Source: Pseudomonas putida | GTDB lineage: Bacteria; Pseudomonadota; Gammaproteobacteria; Pseudomonadales; Pseudomonadaceae | DNA: 64,000 nt | NCBI RefSeq assembly: GCF_028682175.1 | Contig: NZ_JANHKS010000001.1 | Coordinates: 280,197 to 344,196 of the forward strand | Direction: 5' to 3' | Part shown: piece by piece, positions 61,457 through 64,000 of the stretch | How the letters are laid out: each line of letters begins with the position of its first letter | How positions within the stretch are numbered: the stretch's first letter is position 1 | The notes under the pieces: generated by a model | Seen by the model: the letters and a program-made list of their open reading frames with translations, nothing else | Told to the model about the DNA's origin: nothing | The model's database searches: none | Program-made: the position numbers and the translations under genes

Positions 61457-62617
61457 TCAGGGGCGAGAACCGACCTCGACGGTGTGTGCCGTCCAGGCCT
61501 TGACCTGGTCACTGAGCGACAGCCCCAGGCCCGGACGGGTCGGCACCAGCATGCGGCCGTCGCGGGTTTCCAGGCGTTCATTGAACAGCGGCTCCATCCA
61601 CTCGAAGTGCTCGACCCACGGCTCGGTCGGGTACGCCGCCGCCAGGTGCACGTGCAGTTCCATGGCGAAGTGCGGCGCGAGCATCACACCGGCCTGCTCG
61701 GCCATGGCCGCGACTTTCAGGTACGGGGTGATACCGCCAACCCGTGGGGCGTCTGGCATCAGGAAATCGGCGCCGCGCAGCTTGATGAACTCGGCGTGCT
61801 CGGCCACGCTGGTGAGCATTTCACCGGTGGCAATCGGCGTGTCGAACTGCTGGGCCAGCGCGGCGTGGCCTTCGGCGTCGTAGCAGTCCAGCGGCTCTTC
61901 GATCCAGATCAGGTTGAATTCTTCGAAGCGGCGGCACATGCGCTGGGCGGTCGGGCGGTCCCACTGCTGGTTGGCGTCGACCATCAGCGGGAAGTCATCG
62001 CCCAGGTGCTTGCGCACGGTCGCCACGCGGTGCAGGTCGATGGCGCAGTCGGGCTGGCCCACTTTCAGCTTGATGCCGCCGATGCCCTTTTCCCGGGACA
62101 TGTCGGTGTTGTGCAGCAACTGGTCCAGCGGCGTGTGCAGGAAACCGCCCGAGGTGTTGTAGCAGCGCACCGAGTCGCGATGAGCGCCCAGCAGACGCGC
62201 TACCGACAGATTGGCGCGCTTGGCCTTCAGGTCCCACAACGCCACATCGAAGGCGCCGATGGCCTGGGTCGCCATGCCGCTGCGGCCGACCGAAGCCCCT
62301 GCCCAGCACAGCTTGGTCCACAGTTTGGCGATGTCACTTGGGTTCTCGCCAATCAGCGCCGGGGCGATTTCCCTGGCGTGGGCGAACTGGCCCGGGCCGC
62401 CTGCGCGCTTGGAGTAGCTGAAGCCCAGGCCGCGATGGCCGTCTTTGGTTTCGATTTCAGCCACCAGAATGGCGATTTCGGTCATAGGCTTCTGGCGCCC
62501 GGTCAACACCTTGGCGTCGCTGATCGGGTTGGCCAGCGGAAGGAATACCAGGGAGACCTGGACCCAGGTGATCTGGTCGTTGTCGCCGCTGTGGTTGTTT
62601 TCTTGTTGTACGAGCAT
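61457..62617 (-). CDS. L-talarate/galactarate dehydratase
   Basis: A 386-residue enolase-superfamily enzyme of the mandelate racemase branch. It has Lys183 and Lys185 (GGIKLKVGQ), metal ligands Asp214 (MVDANQQW), Glu240 (IWIEEP) and Glu266 (ATGEML), and His316 (LAPHFAME). By my recollection the active-site residues of Salmonella TalrD/GalrD are K195, K197, D226, E252, E278 and H328. All six here are shifted by exactly 12, which supports the assignment. It dehydrates m-galactarate and L-talarate to 5-keto-4-deoxy-glucarate. A LacI operator and promoter lie upstream. Start MLVQQENN has AGGGG upstream. Confidence 0.9.
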   Translation of the reverse strand: MLVQQENNHSGDNDQITWVQVSLVFLPLANPISDAKVLTGRQKPMTEIAILVAEIETKDGHRGLGFSYSKRAGGPGQFAHAREIAPALIGENPSDIAKLWTKLCWAGASVGRSGMATQAIGAFDVALWDLKAKRANLSVARLLGAHRDSVRCYNTSGGFLHTPLDQLLHNTDMSREKGIGGIKLKVGQPDCAIDLHRVATVRKHLGDDFPLMVDANQQWDRPTAQRMCRRFEEFNLIWIEEPLDCYDAEGHAALAQQFDTPIATGEMLTSVAEHAEFIKLRGADFLMPDAPRVGGITPYLKVAAMAEQAGVMLAPHFAMELHVHLAAAYPTEPWVEHFEWMEPLFNERLETRDGRMLVPTRPGLGLSLSDQVKAWTAHTVEVGSRP

Positions 62618-62662
62618 GGATTCGCGCCCCTGATCGGATGCAGCATGGGAAATTTGAAGGCG

Positions 62663-62678
62663 ATGATTGCGCAATCAT
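62663..62678. promoter_or_regulatory. LacI-type operator 1 with overlapping -10
   Basis: ATGATTGC-GCAATCAT is a perfect 16-bp palindrome 46 bp before the dehydratase start. A TATGAT -10 candidate on the minus strand (62679-62674) overlaps it, as expected for repression. Confidence 0.7.
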
Positions 62679-62740
62679 ACGAACCGGTAAAAAAGGCGAT
62701 CGCACGGGAAAAGCGGATCACCATGGACCGGATCTTACAC

Positions 62741-62754
62741 TGATTGCGCAATCA
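62741..62754. promoter_or_regulatory. LacI-type operator 2
   Basis: TGATTGCGCAATCA is the same palindrome core, centred 77 bp from operator 1, between the LacI gene stop and the dehydratase promoter. Paired sites could be bridged by a LacI tetramer or paired dimers. Confidence 0.65.
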
Positions 62755-62794
62755 TTCAATAGCGCGTTTGGTCGGCTGAGAGCGAAATCGGGGA

Positions 62795-63847
62795 TCAGGT
62801 GCTGGCGCGGTCGATCAGCGTAAACCCGGTATCGACCCGCACGGGCGAGGCGCTTGGGCTCTGGTTCTGGAAGCGGTCGAGCAAGGCCTGGGCCACCTGC
62901 AGGCCGATGCGGTTACCATCGACTCGCACGGTCGAGAGCGCCGGGTACACCTGGGCGGCACTGCTCAGGTCACCGAAACCCATCACCGCCAGATCCTCGG
63001 GCACCCGCAGGCCACGGCTCGCCGCCTCCGCCAGTACGCCCTGGGCGACGGTATCGGAACTGCACACCACCACATCGGTGGACACGCCACGATCAAGCAA
63101 TCCGGCCAGCCCTTCCCTGCCCACCTGCAAGGTGGCCGGTGGCGCGAGGACTTCCATCGGCACATCGTCGATGCCGTGCTTCTTTAGTTCGGCGGTCAGG
63201 CTGTTCAAGCGGCGCAGCCCGCGGGGGTCACCGATGGCGACGATGGAGAAGCGCTTGTAGCCCTTGCCCAGCAGATGGCGGGCGGTTTCCTCACCCACCT
63301 GTTCATGGGAGAAACCCACCAGCATGTCGATGGGGTCTTCGCTCAAGTCCCACGCCTCGACCACCGGGATGCCGGCCTGGGCCAGGCGCGCGCGGCTGGA
63401 TTCGGTGTGCAGGGTGCCGGTCAGCACGATCCCGTCGGGACGACGACCCAGCACCGCTTCGAGCAGTTTCTCTTCCTGATCGGGGTCGTAGCCGGTCAGG
63501 CCCAGCAGGGTCTGGTAGCCGGCCTGGGTCAAGCGGTCCATCAGGGCCTGCACGGTGTCGGCGAAGATCGAGTTGGCGATGGTTGGCAGGAAGATCGCCA
63601 CCAAGCGGCTTTTGTTGCTCGCCAGGCTGCCGGCCATCATGTTCGGCACGTAACCGGTCTGGCGCACCGCCTCACGCACCTTGGCCCGGGTTTCTTCGGT
63701 CACCAGATCAGGCCGGTTCAAGGCCCGGGACACGGTCATGGGTGAAACACCCGCGACTTTCGAGACATCGATCAAGGTAAGGCTGGAGGCCTTCTTCGGC
63801 ACAGTGGACGACGCGAGCCCGGCAGGCTTGCCTGGTTTTTTCGGCAT
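62795..63847 (-). CDS. LacI-family repressor of the galactarate/talarate genes
   Basis: A 350-residue regulator. The LacI helix-turn-helix and hinge are LTLIDVSKVAGVSPMTVSRA and LNRPDLVTEETRAKVREAV (residues about 23-60), with a variable N-terminal extension of 20 residues rich in Lys and Pro. The periplasmic-binding-like effector domain follows (IFLPTIANSIFADTVQALMD, GFGDLSSAAQVYPALSTVRV). It lies 177 bp upstream of the dehydratase on the same strand, and the two palindromic operators lie between them. The likely inducer is a hexarate. Start 63847 retained; MSSLTL-type inner starts are absent. Confidence 0.92.
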   Translation of the reverse strand: MPKKPGKPAGLASSTVPKKASSLTLIDVSKVAGVSPMTVSRALNRPDLVTEETRAKVREAVRQTGYVPNMMAGSLASNKSRLVAIFLPTIANSIFADTVQALMDRLTQAGYQTLLGLTGYDPDQEEKLLEAVLGRRPDGIVLTGTLHTESSRARLAQAGIPVVEAWDLSEDPIDMLVGFSHEQVGEETARHLLGKGYKRFSIVAIGDPRGLRRLNSLTAELKKHGIDDVPMEVLAPPATLQVGREGLAGLLDRGVSTDVVVCSSDTVAQGVLAEAASRGLRVPEDLAVMGFGDLSSAAQVYPALSTVRVDGNRIGLQVAQALLDRFQNQSPSASPVRVDTGFTLIDRAST

Positions 63848-63940
63848 GAAGGGTTCCGGTTACATAGGAGAACGCAAGGGAAGGAATTTAACAAAGCCTG
63901 AGGGGACAAGCACTCGAATACGTTCGCGGCGCCCGCAGGA

Positions 63941-63973
63941 TCGCTCCCGCGGGCAAGCCCGGCTGCTACGGGG
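63941..63973. repeat. REP at the right edge
   Basis: TCGCTCCCGCGGGCAAGCCC and the following GGCTGCTACGGGG form one reverse REP copy upstream of the LacI gene. Any partner would lie beyond the window. Confidence 0.75.
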
Positions 63974-64000
63974 TCTGTGAAATGGCTTCCCTTTGTGCGT

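Overview
The window is a 64 kb piece of a GC-rich chromosome that reads as Pseudomonas, most likely of the P. fluorescens lineage. This is inferred from the gene families (MocR, FadR-type and LysR regulators, the eat-eutBC operon, DctA, galactarate/talarate dehydratase) and from many short palindromic REP/REPIN elements of the types typical of that genus. No rRNA, tRNA, CRISPR array, prophage or transposase gene was seen. About 50 protein genes are supported, mostly catabolic modules each with its own regulator.

Layout. 1-4.8 kb: tail of an EmrB-type exporter, a small secreted protein, a SugE-like SMR pump, an AhpD-like protein divergent from an azoreductase, a MocR regulator and a LOG-family nucleotide hydrolase. 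4.9-8.7 kb, minus strand: RidA-like protein, flavin monooxygenase, methyltransferase and TetR regulator. 8.8-16.8 kb: omega-aminotransferase, DUF1028 protein, ArgE-like deacylase, LysR, aldehyde dehydrogenase and GMC oxidoreductase, which look like a route for an (acyl)amine. 17.2-23.2 kb: a NitT/TauT-type ABC transporter, a 3-hydroxyisobutyrate-dehydrogenase-like enzyme, an XRE-cupin regulator, a class II aldolase and a DapA-like aldolase. 23.3-27.8 kb: LysR with an Old Yellow Enzyme, then AraC with a CynX/NimT-type exporter. 28-31.6 kb: structured intergenic repeats, a small secreted protein, and a GntR regulator with an allophanate hydrolase.

31.8-40.3 kb is the most striking region: a five-gene minus-strand operon in the order wecB, bcsB-like, nfrB, nfrA, ybcH-like. 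It resembles the E. coli NfrA/NfrB/YbcH/WecB pathway, a c-di-GMP-controlled ManNAc-type exopolysaccharide that serves as the phage N4 receptor. Here the UDP-ManNAc-forming epimerase and a large BcsB-like periplasmic protein are built into the operon. NfrB carries a cytoplasmic C-terminus with an MshEN c-di-GMP motif pair at exactly the canonical 29-residue spacing, plus a second pair.

40.9-46.8 kb: a beta-propeller-like protein, a saccharopine-dehydrogenase-fold protein and a Tat-exported dienelactone hydrolase, then an AT-rich gap and a 710-residue di-haem peroxidase-like protein. 47-52.3 kb: LysR with a stand-alone type-2 argC, LysR with an EamA permease, and a gamma-butyrobetaine-hydroxylase-like dioxygenase. 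52.4-57.5 kb: ethanolamine use (eat, eutB, eutC) with a divergent AraC regulator. 57.8-63.8 kb: DctA and a FadR-type regulator, then a galactarate/talarate module (MFS, dehydratase, LacI) with two copies of a perfect palindromic operator.

Several regulatory sites can be read directly: operators for LacI (62663-62678, 62741-62754), XRE-cupin (21421-21458), TetR (8719-8743), two LysR proteins (24214-24232, 47954-47972) and AraC (56060-56098), and a good sigma70 promoter for the exopolysaccharide operon (40530-40558). These are pattern-based inferences, not tested sites.
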